A stretch of 64,000 nt of DNA from NCBI GenBank assembly GCA_945868845.1, contig CAMBMS010000006.1, forward strand, positions 83,272 through 147,271, in the 5' to 3' direction. The position numbers and the translations under genes are program-made. The notes below the pieces were generated by a model, which made no database searches, had not been told where the DNA came from, and worked only from the letters and a program-made list of their open reading frames with translations. Source of the DNA: Asaia bogorensis. Lineage in GTDB: Bacteria; Pseudomonadota; Alphaproteobacteria; Acetobacterales; Acetobacteraceae. The first letter of the stretch is position 1. Every line of letters begins with the position of its first letter. Below, piece by piece: positions 43,917 to 52,080 of the stretch.

Positions 43917-45167
43917 ATGAATGATACGATCTGGTCCACCGCCTGGCTGGGCGCGGCGCAGGGCCCCTATCCGGCCGGCAACCCCTCCGCCCAGCCCGAT
44001 CAGCGTTTCTCCTTCCCCGATCCCGCCATTGGCGCGCGCGATCAGACATTTCGGCTGATCCTGCGCCCAGATATCTGGGGCAAGGCAGCGCGCCTGCGCT
44101 TTTCCAATGTCATGGGGTCACGCCCCCTGACCATCGATGGCGCCCATGCGGGCCTGCAGGAATCCGGCAGCGGCATCATCCGGGGCACCAACCAGCTAGT
44201 GCGCTTCAACGGCGTCGAGGCCATCACCATCGCGGCGGGAAAAATGGCCTGGAGCGATCTGGTGGAGTTGCCCTTCGTCGATAACCCCGACAATCCGCTC
44301 CTGCGCGGTCGCAACCTTGCCGTCAGCTTTCATGTTGCAGGCGCCTCCGGCCCGATGACCTGGCATGCGAAAGCACTCGCCACCTCCTATGTCACGCCGC
44401 CGGGCGCCGGATCGCACGGCGCGACCGAGCATAGTGCGGCGTTCCCGCTGACCACCGCATCCTGGTTCTTTCTTGACGCGGTGGATATGCGCACCGCCCC
44501 CGGCACGCGCGTGGTGGCCTGCCTCGGCGATTCCATCACCGACGGCACCTTGGCGGCGATGAACGCCGATGATCGCTGGCCGGACGTGCTGGGCCGCCGC
44601 CTGCATGCACGCTATGGCAACCGTATATCGGTGGTGAATGCTGGCATCGGCGGCAATCAGGTCGCCGCGCCCGCGCATTACGATATCGCCAATCCGTTAA
44701 ATGGCGGTGCCTCCGCGTTGGAACGCCTGCAACGCGACGTGCTGGATCTTTCCGCCATTGCCGCCGTGATCTGGTTCGAAGGCATCAACGATCTCGGTAT
44801 TTCCGGCTCCGACCCAGAGACGGTCATCGCAGGCCTGCGCGAAGGCGTAGCACGCATTCGCGCCGCCATTCCCGGCGTGCGCGTCATTGGCGCCACCCTG
44901 ACCTCCACCGTCGGGGCGCAACGCCATCACGGCCATCCGGTGGTGGAGCAACGCCGGCACGTTATCAACGCTTTCCTTCGCGCCACGAATATCTTCGATT
45001 CCGTCGCAGATTTCGACCAAGCGACACGGGATGTCATTACCGGCGAATTGCGTGCCGAAATGCAGCCCGACGGCGGGATCGGCGGCGAGGGTGACAAAGT
45101 GCATCCCAACCATGCCGGCTATCTTGCCATGGGCTTTGCCATCGATCTGGATACGCTGCTGGGATGA
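43917..45167 (+). CDS. SGNH/GDSL-family hydrolase
   Basis: 416 residues. An N-terminal beta-rich domain (about 1-190) is followed by the SGNH fold with G-D-S-I-T-D-G (nucleophile Ser), G-I-G-G-N, E-G-I-N-D-L and the terminal catalytic pair in D-K-V-H-P-N-H-A-G-Y. It is a likely esterase or acetyl-hydrolase for carbohydrates. No signal peptide is evident. Its stop overlaps the next gene start (ATGA at 45164). Confidence 0.85.
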   Translation: MNDTIWSTAWLGAAQGPYPAGNPSAQPDQRFSFPDPAIGARDQTFRLILRPDIWGKAARLRFSNVMGSRPLTIDGAHAGLQESGSGIIRGTNQLVRFNGVEAITIAAGKMAWSDLVELPFVDNPDNPLLRGRNLAVSFHVAGASGPMTWHAKALATSYVTPPGAGSHGATEHSAAFPLTTASWFFLDAVDMRTAPGTRVVACLGDSITDGTLAAMNADDRWPDVLGRRLHARYGNRISVVNAGIGGNQVAAPAHYDIANPLNGGASALERLQRDVLDLSAIAAVIWFEGINDLGISGSDPETVIAGLREGVARIRAAIPGVRVIGATLTSTVGAQRHHGHPVVEQRRHVINAFLRATNIFDSVADFDQATRDVITGELRAEMQPDGGIGGEGDKVHPNHAGYLAMGFAIDLDTLLG

Positions 45168-46147
45168 CAAGCCCATGCAACCTGATCACCGATATCGCCG
45201 GCGTGTCGGTCGGCCATGCGACGGATTTTTCGCTCGCTTCCGGCGTGACCGCGGTGCTATTCGATCAACCCGCCATCGCGTCCGTCGCGGTATTGGGCGG
45301 CGCGCCGGGCGGTCGCGACACGCATATGCTGGAACCGGAAATGACGGTGGACGCAGTGGACGCCATCGTCCTCTCCGGTGGCTCCGCCTTCGGCCTGGAT
45401 GCTGCCGGCGGAGTGCAAGCCTGGCTGCGCGAGGCCGGGAGAGGTCTGGATGTGCGCGGCATACGCATCCCCCTTGTTAGCCAGGCGATCATCTTCGACC
45501 TGGCCAATGGCGGAAGCAAAGATTGGGGCCGTTATTCTCCCTATCAGCAGCTTGGCTACGCAGCAGCTGTCGCCGCGACGCGCGGAAATTTCGCGCTCGG
45601 CAGCGTCGGCGCCGGCACGGGCGCCACCACCGCGACTATAAAAGGCGGCCTCGGCAGCGCCAGCGCACGCACCAGCACCGGCCACATCGTCGCGGCGCTC
45701 GCCGTCGTAAACGCCATCGGCTCCCCTCTGATCGGCGAAGGCCCCTGGTTCTGGGCCGCGCCATTCGAGGTCAACGGCGAATTTGGTGCGCGCGGCTGGC
45801 CATCGCCGATGCCAGCGAACGCCACCGCGCCCCGCTTCAAGGGCGGCCCCGCCACCACCATCGGCCTCGTCGTCACTGATGGGATCCTAACGAAGCCGCA
45901 AGCCAAACGCCTCGCCATCATGGCGCATAACGGCCTTGCGCGCGCCATCCTGCCCGCGCACGCGCCGATGGATGGCGACACGATTTTCGCCGCGGCCACC
46001 GGCACGCACGCCGTGGTCGACACGACAGCGCTGACAGAACTCGGCCACACAGCCGCCCTTACCATGGCCCGCGCCATCGCCCGCGGCGTCTATGAGGCGA
46101 CGCCCCTGCCGGGCGGGCAGGTAAGCTGGCGGCAGCGTTTTGGTTAG
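45164..46147 (+). CDS. P1-family peptidase (DmpA/endo-type 6-aminohexanoate oligomer hydrolase-like)
   Basis: 327 residues. N-terminal T-D-I-A-G-V-S-V-G-H-A, L-S-G-G-S-A-F-G-L-D-A-A-G-G, V-G-A-G-T-G-A-T-T, K-G-G-L-G-S-A-S mark the DmpA/OAT fold. The likely autoprocessing nucleophile lies in A-T-T-I-G-L-V-V-T-D near residue 231. It may release N-terminal amino acids or cleave amides. Translationally coupled to the SGNH gene; the terminator-like hairpin at 46150-46179 lies beyond its stop. Confidence 0.87.
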   Translation: MTSPCNLITDIAGVSVGHATDFSLASGVTAVLFDQPAIASVAVLGGAPGGRDTHMLEPEMTVDAVDAIVLSGGSAFGLDAAGGVQAWLREAGRGLDVRGIRIPLVSQAIIFDLANGGSKDWGRYSPYQQLGYAAAVAATRGNFALGSVGAGTGATTATIKGGLGSASARTSTGHIVAALAVVNAIGSPLIGEGPWFWAAPFEVNGEFGARGWPSPMPANATAPRFKGGPATTIGLVVTDGILTKPQAKRLAIMAHNGLARAILPAHAPMDGDTIFAAATGTHAVVDTTALTELGHTAALTMARAIARGVYEATPLPGGQVSWRQRFG

Positions 46148-46149
46148 AG

Positions 46150-46179
46150 AAAAATTCGACCAGATGAAGTCATCTGATC
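46150..46179 (-). terminator. Rho-independent terminator of the minus-strand ThDP gene
   Basis: Stem GACCAGATGA / TCATCTGATC (46158-46167 and 46170-46179; 9 of 10 paired, 2-nt loop, likely opened to 4). Read on the minus strand it is followed by GAATTTTTCTC, a clear T tract. It lies 30 bp past the stop of the ThDP gene at 46209. Confidence 0.55.
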
Positions 46180-46208
46180 GGATAAAATTGTTCGCTCAAA
46201 CAGATACT

Positions 46209-47834
46209 CTATGTTTTCGGCAAGATCGACGTAAGGCTGGTTTTAACTTCCACCATCGCCGGACCCTGCACCGCGAACGCGGCATCTAACATAGGCGCAA
46301 TATCTGCATCGGACCGGATCACGAACCCTGGACATCCGAACGCCTGCGCCAGTTGGGAAAACTCCGGCACGGTCAGATCCGTGCCCACCACGTGCCCCGG
46401 ATATTCCTTCTCCTGGTTTAGCCGAATGGACCCATAACTTTTATTGGCAGCGAGGATAAAACGGATCGGTAACTTGCGCTCCACTGCCAGCGCGATCTCG
46501 TTCCCTGTCATCAAAAAACTGCCATCGCCCACCGCACACACCACCTGCCGCCCCGGGCAGCGCATGGCGATGGAGACCGCGCCGGGTACCCCCATGCCCA
46601 TCACCCCGGTGATCGATGCGATGAGTTGCTGCGGTGCCTTTACCGGAAAATGCTTATAGAACATCGCCGCCGACAGTCCGGCATCCAAGGCCATCACCGC
46701 ATCCGGCGCCAGTCGCCGCACCACCTGCACTACAACATTGCCAAACACCACCCCATCCGACGCCGTCTGCGTATTCCACGCCATGACCTTCAGTCGTTCA
46801 TCACGCAGCCGTGCAATCCACGCGTTCCGTCCCGGCTGCACCTGCGGCGCCGCTTTTGCCAACGCGCTCAGGAACGCAGCTGCCGAACAGCTTGTCGCGA
46901 CATCGGCACGGAAATTTACCCCCAGCACCTTCGCATCCGCCAACACGTGAATCAGTTTACGCTGCGGAAATGGGCTTTCCGGAAACGTGTAACCCTGCGT
47001 CGTTAAATCCCCCAGCCGCGTCCCCACCGCCAGCACCACGTCACTTTCGCGGATCGCCTCCATCTGCGCCGTGGTGTTCTGGATGCCGAGATCACCGACA
47101 AATTTACGGTCTGTGCCATCGAAAATATCGTGCCGGCGAAAACTAGATGCTACTGGCAACTGCCACGCCTCCGCGCATTCCGCCAACGCCGCACGCCCTT
47201 CATCGGTGCACAGCTCGCCTCCACCAATCACTAACGGTTTCTGTGCCGCACGCAACAGCGAAGCAGCCTCCTCCACCGCCGTCATATTAACTTCCGAGAC
47301 TGTCGGCTGAAACGGTAGAATTACTATCTCCGGCACCATATCCTCCAGCATATCCTCCGGCATCACGATCACCACCGGCCCCGGTGTCGGCGCGGTGGCG
47401 ATCTGGATGGCGCGGGACATGATTTCGGGAATGCGCGCAGAATCGGTGATCTCTACCACCCATTTGGCGATGTCACCGAACATTTTAGAATAATCGATTT
47501 CCTGGAACGACTGCCTTCGCAAACCCTTTCGCGGAACCTGGCCGATAAAAAGTAAAAACGGCACTCCATCCTGATCCGCCGAATGCACTGCGATCGACGC
47601 ATTTGTTGCTCCCGGCCCGCGTGAGACGAACGCCGCCGAAACACGGCCCGTTATCCGCGAATCCGACAGCGCCATGAAGCCGGCAGAGCTTTCATGATGC
47701 GCCACCACGGTATCGATCGTGTTACCATAAAGAGCATCGAAAATGGGTAAAAAACTTTCCCCGGGCACACAGTAGACTCTATCCACACCATTCGCGGCTA
47801 GTGCGTTGATAATCAGCCGCCCAGCTGTAATCAT
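46209..47834 (-). CDS. ThDP-dependent enzyme (acetolactate synthase large-subunit-like)
   Basis: 541 residues. Catalytic Glu48 in A-H-H-E-S-S-A-G-F-M-A, G-P-G-A-T-N-A, and the cofactor motif V-G-D-G-S-F-L-M-T-G-N-E ... I-L-A-A-N-K-S-Y in the C-terminal third. It is related to IlvB but has no IlvN partner and several substitutions, so probably a decarboxylase or ligase of another 2-keto acid. The ATG at 47834 is preceded by AAGGAC; a TTG at 47849 overlapping the upstream stop is the alternative. Second gene of a two-gene ThDP operon. Confidence 0.86.
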   Translation of the reverse strand: MITAGRLIINALAANGVDRVYCVPGESFLPIFDALYGNTIDTVVAHHESSAGFMALSDSRITGRVSAAFVSRGPGATNASIAVHSADQDGVPFLLFIGQVPRKGLRRQSFQEIDYSKMFGDIAKWVVEITDSARIPEIMSRAIQIATAPTPGPVVIVMPEDMLEDMVPEIVILPFQPTVSEVNMTAVEEAASLLRAAQKPLVIGGGELCTDEGRAALAECAEAWQLPVASSFRRHDIFDGTDRKFVGDLGIQNTTAQMEAIRESDVVLAVGTRLGDLTTQGYTFPESPFPQRKLIHVLADAKVLGVNFRADVATSCSAAAFLSALAKAAPQVQPGRNAWIARLRDERLKVMAWNTQTASDGVVFGNVVVQVVRRLAPDAVMALDAGLSAAMFYKHFPVKAPQQLIASITGVMGMGVPGAVSIAMRCPGRQVVCAVGDGSFLMTGNEIALAVERKLPIRFILAANKSYGSIRLNQEKEYPGHVVGTDLTVPEFSQLAQAFGCPGFVIRSDADIAPMLDAAFAVQGPAMVEVKTSLTSILPKT

Positions 47835-47845
47835 TTTTCTGTCCT

Positions 47846-49522
47846 TCAAAGCGGCTTGTAGGTGCCGTCGGTTTCTACCTCGATGAGCAAGGCCTTATCG
47901 CTGGCCACGCCGCACCGGATCGCTACATTCACCTCGTCGAGCGTCTTGCAGTAAACGGAATCTACGCCCAGAGAACGCGCCAACCCGCAATAATCGATTG
48001 CCGGATTTACCAATTCCATACCAACAAAATTATCCGTCTGCGCCGCAATGCCCTGCGTGTTGAACAAACGCTGCTTGAGGATGCGGTAGGAGCGGTTATT
48101 CACCACCAGCACGGTAATCGCCAGTTTCTGATGCGCGATCGTCCACAGCGCCTGACAGGTATACATCGTCGATCCATCGCCCACGACGACAACGATGGGA
48201 CGATTCGGCAACGCCAGCTTTACTCCAACGGAACCCGGCACCGACCAGCCGATTCCACCGCCGCGCCCGCCGAAGAAGCCTTGCGCATCATCGGGTTTTT
48301 GGAAAAATCGCAGCCCGGCGCCTGACGACAGCGCCTCCTCAATCAGGATCGCATTGGCCGGCACCGCATCGCCAATCTCTTTCATTAGCGCCAACGGCCG
48401 GATGGGTAATTTCTCTCGTTCAGCTACCGCCTGTGCGGTGATTTTCGCGCGTTCGTCGGCGATCTCAATACCCAGCCCGCTTATCCGCTCTTGCGCCAAC
48501 CGGTTTTGCGTCGCGCTCATCTGCGCCGCTATGGCGTCGGACAACTCAGGCAGACTCGCCTTGATATCGCCGACAATAGCCGCGCTAGAAAAATAATTTT
48601 TACCGATCTGCCATGGGTCGCTATCCAGATGCACGATCTTCAGGCCTGGCGGAATCGGATTGACCTTGTTCGGCAGAGACAAAGTAAAGACATCTGCCCC
48701 CACCGCGAACAACACGTCATGCTGATCCAGCCAGGCCCGGATTTGCGGCGTCAGCCTGATGATCGGACCACGAAACAACGGATGGGATGTTGGAAAGGCA
48801 TTGCTGGTGGCCTCGCCCTCAAAATGCACCGGCGCGCCAATCAACTCGGCCAGGCGCACCAGCTCGGCATGCGCATCGCTATGCGCGACACCGCTGCCGG
48901 CCACTATCACCGGGCGCTCGGCACGCGCCAGGATGTCTGCCGCGGCCTTGATACTGGCCAAATCACCGCGTACGCGCGTACCCACATGCGTCGCATCGCC
49001 GAGTTCAATATCGGCTTCCGCGTTCAGCACATCGCCCGGTAACGAAAGAAACACCGGCCCGGTCGGCGGCGTACGCGCCACCTTGCAGGCACGGTGGAGC
49101 ATAATAGGGAGGTCTTCTAGCCGCGTCACCTCGGCTGTCCATTTCACAAACGGCTTCGCGATCGGCGGCAGATCGTCGTACAAAATAGGCTCGGTCTTGT
49201 TAAAACTTTGCTCGTGTTGGCCCGCGATCACCACCAGCGGCGCGCCGGATTGCTTCGCGCAATACAGCATGCCCATACCATTTCCCAATCCTGGCGCCGC
49301 ATGCAGATTGACGACTCCGAGTTTGCCGGATGCCTGCGCATAGCCATCCGCCATCGCCACCACAGAAGCCTCTTGCAGGGCCAGGATGTAGCGTATGGAA
49401 TTATCGCCCGCCAACGCGTCCATCAGCGGCAATTCCGTCGTACCCGGATTGCCGAAGATGATTTCCACGCCCTCCTGCTTCAGGATCTCCAGGAAGGCGC
49501 GCTTGCCGGACATCATAGGCAT
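47846..49522 (-). CDS. ThDP-dependent decarboxylase (benzoylformate decarboxylase-like)
   Basis: 558 residues. Pyr domain with Glu51 in A-L-Q-E-A-S-V-V-A-M-A-D-G-Y-A; A-G-Q-H-E-Q-S-F-N-K-T-E-P resembles MdlC-type active-site loops. The PP domain has V-G-D-G-S-T-M-Y-T ... V-V-N-N-R-S-Y. Resembles uncharacterised relatives of benzoylformate decarboxylase. The ATG at 49522 (M-P-M-M-S-G-K-R-A-F) is chosen over a much longer frame to 49747 that would run through a plausible promoter and a small plus-strand frame. Its stop is 11 bp before the next ThDP gene. Confidence 0.86.
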   Translation of the reverse strand: MPMMSGKRAFLEILKQEGVEIIFGNPGTTELPLMDALAGDNSIRYILALQEASVVAMADGYAQASGKLGVVNLHAAPGLGNGMGMLYCAKQSGAPLVVIAGQHEQSFNKTEPILYDDLPPIAKPFVKWTAEVTRLEDLPIMLHRACKVARTPPTGPVFLSLPGDVLNAEADIELGDATHVGTRVRGDLASIKAAADILARAERPVIVAGSGVAHSDAHAELVRLAELIGAPVHFEGEATSNAFPTSHPLFRGPIIRLTPQIRAWLDQHDVLFAVGADVFTLSLPNKVNPIPPGLKIVHLDSDPWQIGKNYFSSAAIVGDIKASLPELSDAIAAQMSATQNRLAQERISGLGIEIADERAKITAQAVAEREKLPIRPLALMKEIGDAVPANAILIEEALSSGAGLRFFQKPDDAQGFFGGRGGGIGWSVPGSVGVKLALPNRPIVVVVGDGSTMYTCQALWTIAHQKLAITVLVVNNRSYRILKQRLFNTQGIAAQTDNFVGMELVNPAIDYCGLARSLGVDSVYCKTLDEVNVAIRCGVASDKALLIEVETDGTYKPL

Positions 49523-49607
49523 GAACTTGTTTCCTTTCCTCGCCTGCACGATCTCTTGCCGCAGCGTCAGGAGGCGGTCAACGTGCCTGGTAAAAAGGAA
49601 AACCCGC

Positions 49608-49751
49608 ATGAAGCGCATCCTCGCGGCCGCGCTGGTGATCACCGGATGTGGTGCCGCTAGAAGGCCGCTGCATCGCGGGGCAGGGCGGAGTGTCTTCGTC
49701 AGCCTCGCCATCTTGCGCCGCGCAACCGCCCACGACCGCCGGGGCACCTAA
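49608..49751 (+). pseudogene. Lipoprotein signal peptide fragment, probably truncated gene
   Basis: 47 codons from ATG 49608, preceded by AAGGAA 8 nt upstream. The first 14 residues form a lipoprotein signal (M-K-R-I-L-A-A-A-L-V-I-T-G-C) with the lipobox Cys at residue 14. After that the frame turns Arg-rich and stops at 49751, whereas other frames show no recognisable domain over 49752-49953. It looks like the start of a lost lipoprotein gene, but a genuine 34-residue mature peptide cannot be excluded. Confidence 0.35.
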
Positions 49752-49953
49752 GGCATCTGGTGCCGCCGCTGGACGGCGAACGCCGCCGAATCCCACCTGG
49801 CACTCGCCTTGCACGATGGCGGCCACGACGTGCCCGTCTGGTGCATTACCCTGGCGCGTGCTTGGTTCAAACGGGTCACCCCACCCTGAACCACGGTGGA
49901 CAACCCGCCGTGCTTCCTCTCTGCTCCCGCCCCACACGCAAGGGAATAAGACT

Positions 49954-50904
49954 ATGGAAAAACGCAGGCTAGGCAATTCGGTGCTGGAGGTCGCGCCGCT
50001 GACCTTTGGCGGCAATGTCTTCGGCTGGACGGCGGATGCGACGATGTCGCACCGCCTGCTGGACGGCTTCCTGGCCGCCGGCTTCAATTTCATCGACACC
50101 GCCGATGTCTATTCCCGCTGGCATCCCAGCAACCAGGGTGGCGAGTCTGAGACCATCATAGGCACTTGGCTAAAATTGCGGGGTAACCGCGACAAGGTGA
50201 TCATCGCCAGCAAACTCGGCATGGACATGGGCGGCGACAATAAAGGCCTTTCCCGCGCCTACATGATGCGCGCGGTGGAAGACAGCCTGCGCCGGCTGCA
50301 AACCGATTACATCGATCTCTACCAGGCCCATCGCGATGATCCGGACACATCTCTGGAAGAAACCCTTTCCGCCTTCCAGACTCTGATCCGACAAGGCAAG
50401 GTCCGGGTGATCGGCGCCTCCAACTATACCGCGCCGCGCCTGCAACTAGCCCTGGAGACATCGAAGAAACTCGGCCTGCCGCGCTATGAGACGCACCAGC
50501 CGCAATACAGTCTCGTCGAGCGCACAGAATTCGAAGGACTGCTGCAGGATCTCTGCGTGCGGGAAAATGTCAGCGTGATCGGCTATTACTCGCTTGCCAG
50601 CGGCTTCCTCACCGGCAAATACCGATCCGCGGCGGACACGGCCGGACGGCTGCGCGGCGCGCGCGTCGAGAAATACCTGAACGATAAAGGTTTCGCCGTG
50701 CTGCGCGCTCTGGACGAAGTGGCCGCGACCCACCGCGCTAAACCCGGCCAAATCGCCCTTGCCTGGCTACTCACCCGCCCCGCTGTCACCGCCCCGATCG
50801 TCAGCGCGACCGACCCCCAGCAACTGGCTGAAATGATCGCCGTTCCAGCCATAAAACTCTCCCCCACCGAAATCGCCCAGATCGACACCGCCAGTCGGCC
50901 GTGA
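49954..50904 (+). CDS. Aldo/keto reductase
   Basis: 316 residues, NADPH-dependent (beta/alpha)8 reductase. Catalytic tetrad: Asp in F-I-D-T-A-D-V-Y, Tyr51-like in the same motif, Lys in I-I-A-S-K-L-G, His in Y-Q-A-H-R-D-D. C-terminal cofactor region with A-P-I-V-S-A-T-D-P-Q. The YghZ/potassium-channel-beta-like AKR subgroup is likely. The ATG is at 49954; GGGAATAAG precedes it. Confidence 0.88.
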   Translation: MEKRRLGNSVLEVAPLTFGGNVFGWTADATMSHRLLDGFLAAGFNFIDTADVYSRWHPSNQGGESETIIGTWLKLRGNRDKVIIASKLGMDMGGDNKGLSRAYMMRAVEDSLRRLQTDYIDLYQAHRDDPDTSLEETLSAFQTLIRQGKVRVIGASNYTAPRLQLALETSKKLGLPRYETHQPQYSLVERTEFEGLLQDLCVRENVSVIGYYSLASGFLTGKYRSAADTAGRLRGARVEKYLNDKGFAVLRALDEVAATHRAKPGQIALAWLLTRPAVTAPIVSATDPQQLAEMIAVPAIKLSPTEIAQIDTASRP

Positions 50905-50925
50905 AGTGGGGGTGATTGGTTAGCT

Positions 50926-51075
50926 AAGGCAGGCCACGGGTGCTGCCCCTTGACCCCGCTAAGGGGCGCCGCCCCCAAGAACCTTTCCGTTTGAGTAGAA
51001 TGGGTTCCAAGGGCGTCACGCCCTTGGTGGGGATTTTGAATGGAAAGACGGGGGGCAAAGCCCCCTGGCCTTCTT
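50926..51075. repeat. Dispersed hairpin-rich intergenic repeat (copy 2)
   Basis: Plus-strand order: GGGTGCTGCCCC, TAAGGGGCGCCGCCCC, CAAGGGCGTCACGCCCTTGG (perfect hairpin), then GGGGGGCAAAGCCCCC. The inverse of copy 1 at 23040-23150, with substitutions, and a shorter related stretch (GGGGGCTTTGCCC, 63938-63950) near the window end. Non-coding, between convergent genes. Confidence 0.55.
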
Positions 51076-51086
51076 CAACTACCTCA

Positions 51087-51467
51087 TCACAGCCATTTCA
51101 GGCTGTTGCTGGTTGCGCATCGGGTGGTGAGGTCGGCGGCGAAGCGCGGATCGTGGATGCGTCCGATATCACCGCGTGTGATACCCATATCGGCGAGTTC
51201 GCGGTCCGTGCAGCGAGCGAGTTGATCGCGCTCCGCCGCCTGGCGCGACAATTCGGCCAGAAAGGCCAGGAAGCGCACCACGCGCCGACCAAGAGCGCGC
51301 ATAACGGGCGGGCGCCTAATATCGACACCCAGGATTTCACCAACATCCCGTGGGCTGGCGGAGCTGGGAGTGGTGTCTGAGTGGAAGGGCCGCGCCGAGG
51401 GATCATAGGGCCGGGACGTGAGGCCGGCACGATGCCATAGCGATATTTGTGCGAGATGAATGTTCAT
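51087..51467 (-). CDS. DUF1127-domain small protein
   Basis: 126 residues. The C-terminal 60 residues carry the DUF1127 pattern R-D-Q-L-A-R-C-T-D-R-E-L-A-D-M-G-I-T-R-G-D-I-G-R-I, found in alphaproteobacterial proteins implicated in sRNA binding, phosphate starvation and stress. The N-terminal 65 residues are low in conserved features; a shorter start is possible. It lies in an AT-richer neighbourhood with its promoter presumably in 51468-51700. Confidence 0.7.
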   Translation of the reverse strand: MNIHLAQISLWHRAGLTSRPYDPSARPFHSDTTPSSASPRDVGEILGVDIRRPPVMRALGRRVVRFLAFLAELSRQAAERDQLARCTDRELADMGITRGDIGRIHDPRFAADLTTRCATSNSLKWL

Positions 51468-52080
51468 CGGTTTGGTCCCATATGATCGGCCGAATCGGGC
51501 GCCTCGTCCTCATGGCGGGGCAACCTCGGCCTTTCGAAGTGCGACATAAGCCTGCGGGAACCTATGGATAAGCGCCGATTGACCGGCTCAGACATGCGTA
51601 AAACGCATGATTAAATTTATTTTAATAAAAATACGCATATTTCAGCCACGTCTTTGCGCAGGTGGCCGTAGAATAACAGAATAAACGGGCACAAAACTGA
51701 CCTAGGTCAGTCGCGGGGCAGCAACAGGCCACGCGTGCTCCCCACGTTGGCAAGCTGCGGACCCGGCCAGAAGCGACACTGTTTCGCGCGCGCTTTCCGC
51801 CATTTGGTCCTGGCCCCGGCATTGCCCCCAGCCCGGCGGCGCCGCCGACCTATCGGGCGCCTCCACCCAAACGATCGTGTAGAAATTGCTGATTGGTTTT
51901 TTATCTTACGGAACTCAAGCTCAACATCGCTAACACGACGTATATGGAGATTGATGCGCCGCAACATATGCGTCCTGGGCTTGCTTTTGCGTGCAAATGC
52001 CCTGTTCCAGGAATGCATCTGCTGCAAATCATGCGCGCCAATGGTGTAAAAGCCATTGATCCGCTTCAAGGAGCCGCTAG
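51468..52080. other. Non-coding stretch with inverted repeat and AT-rich block
   Basis: 613 bp with no supportable gene. Contains CATGCGT-AAA-ACGCATG at 51593-51609 (perfect dyad, 7-bp arms) next to an AT-rich block TTAAATTTATTTTAATAAAAAT. A third ACGCAT lies at about 51634. Likely a regulatory region for the DUF1127 gene (minus) and pepP (plus; AAGGAG before its ATG). Open frames here (51707-52069 minus, 51735-52049 plus) have no coding signs. Confidence 0.5.
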
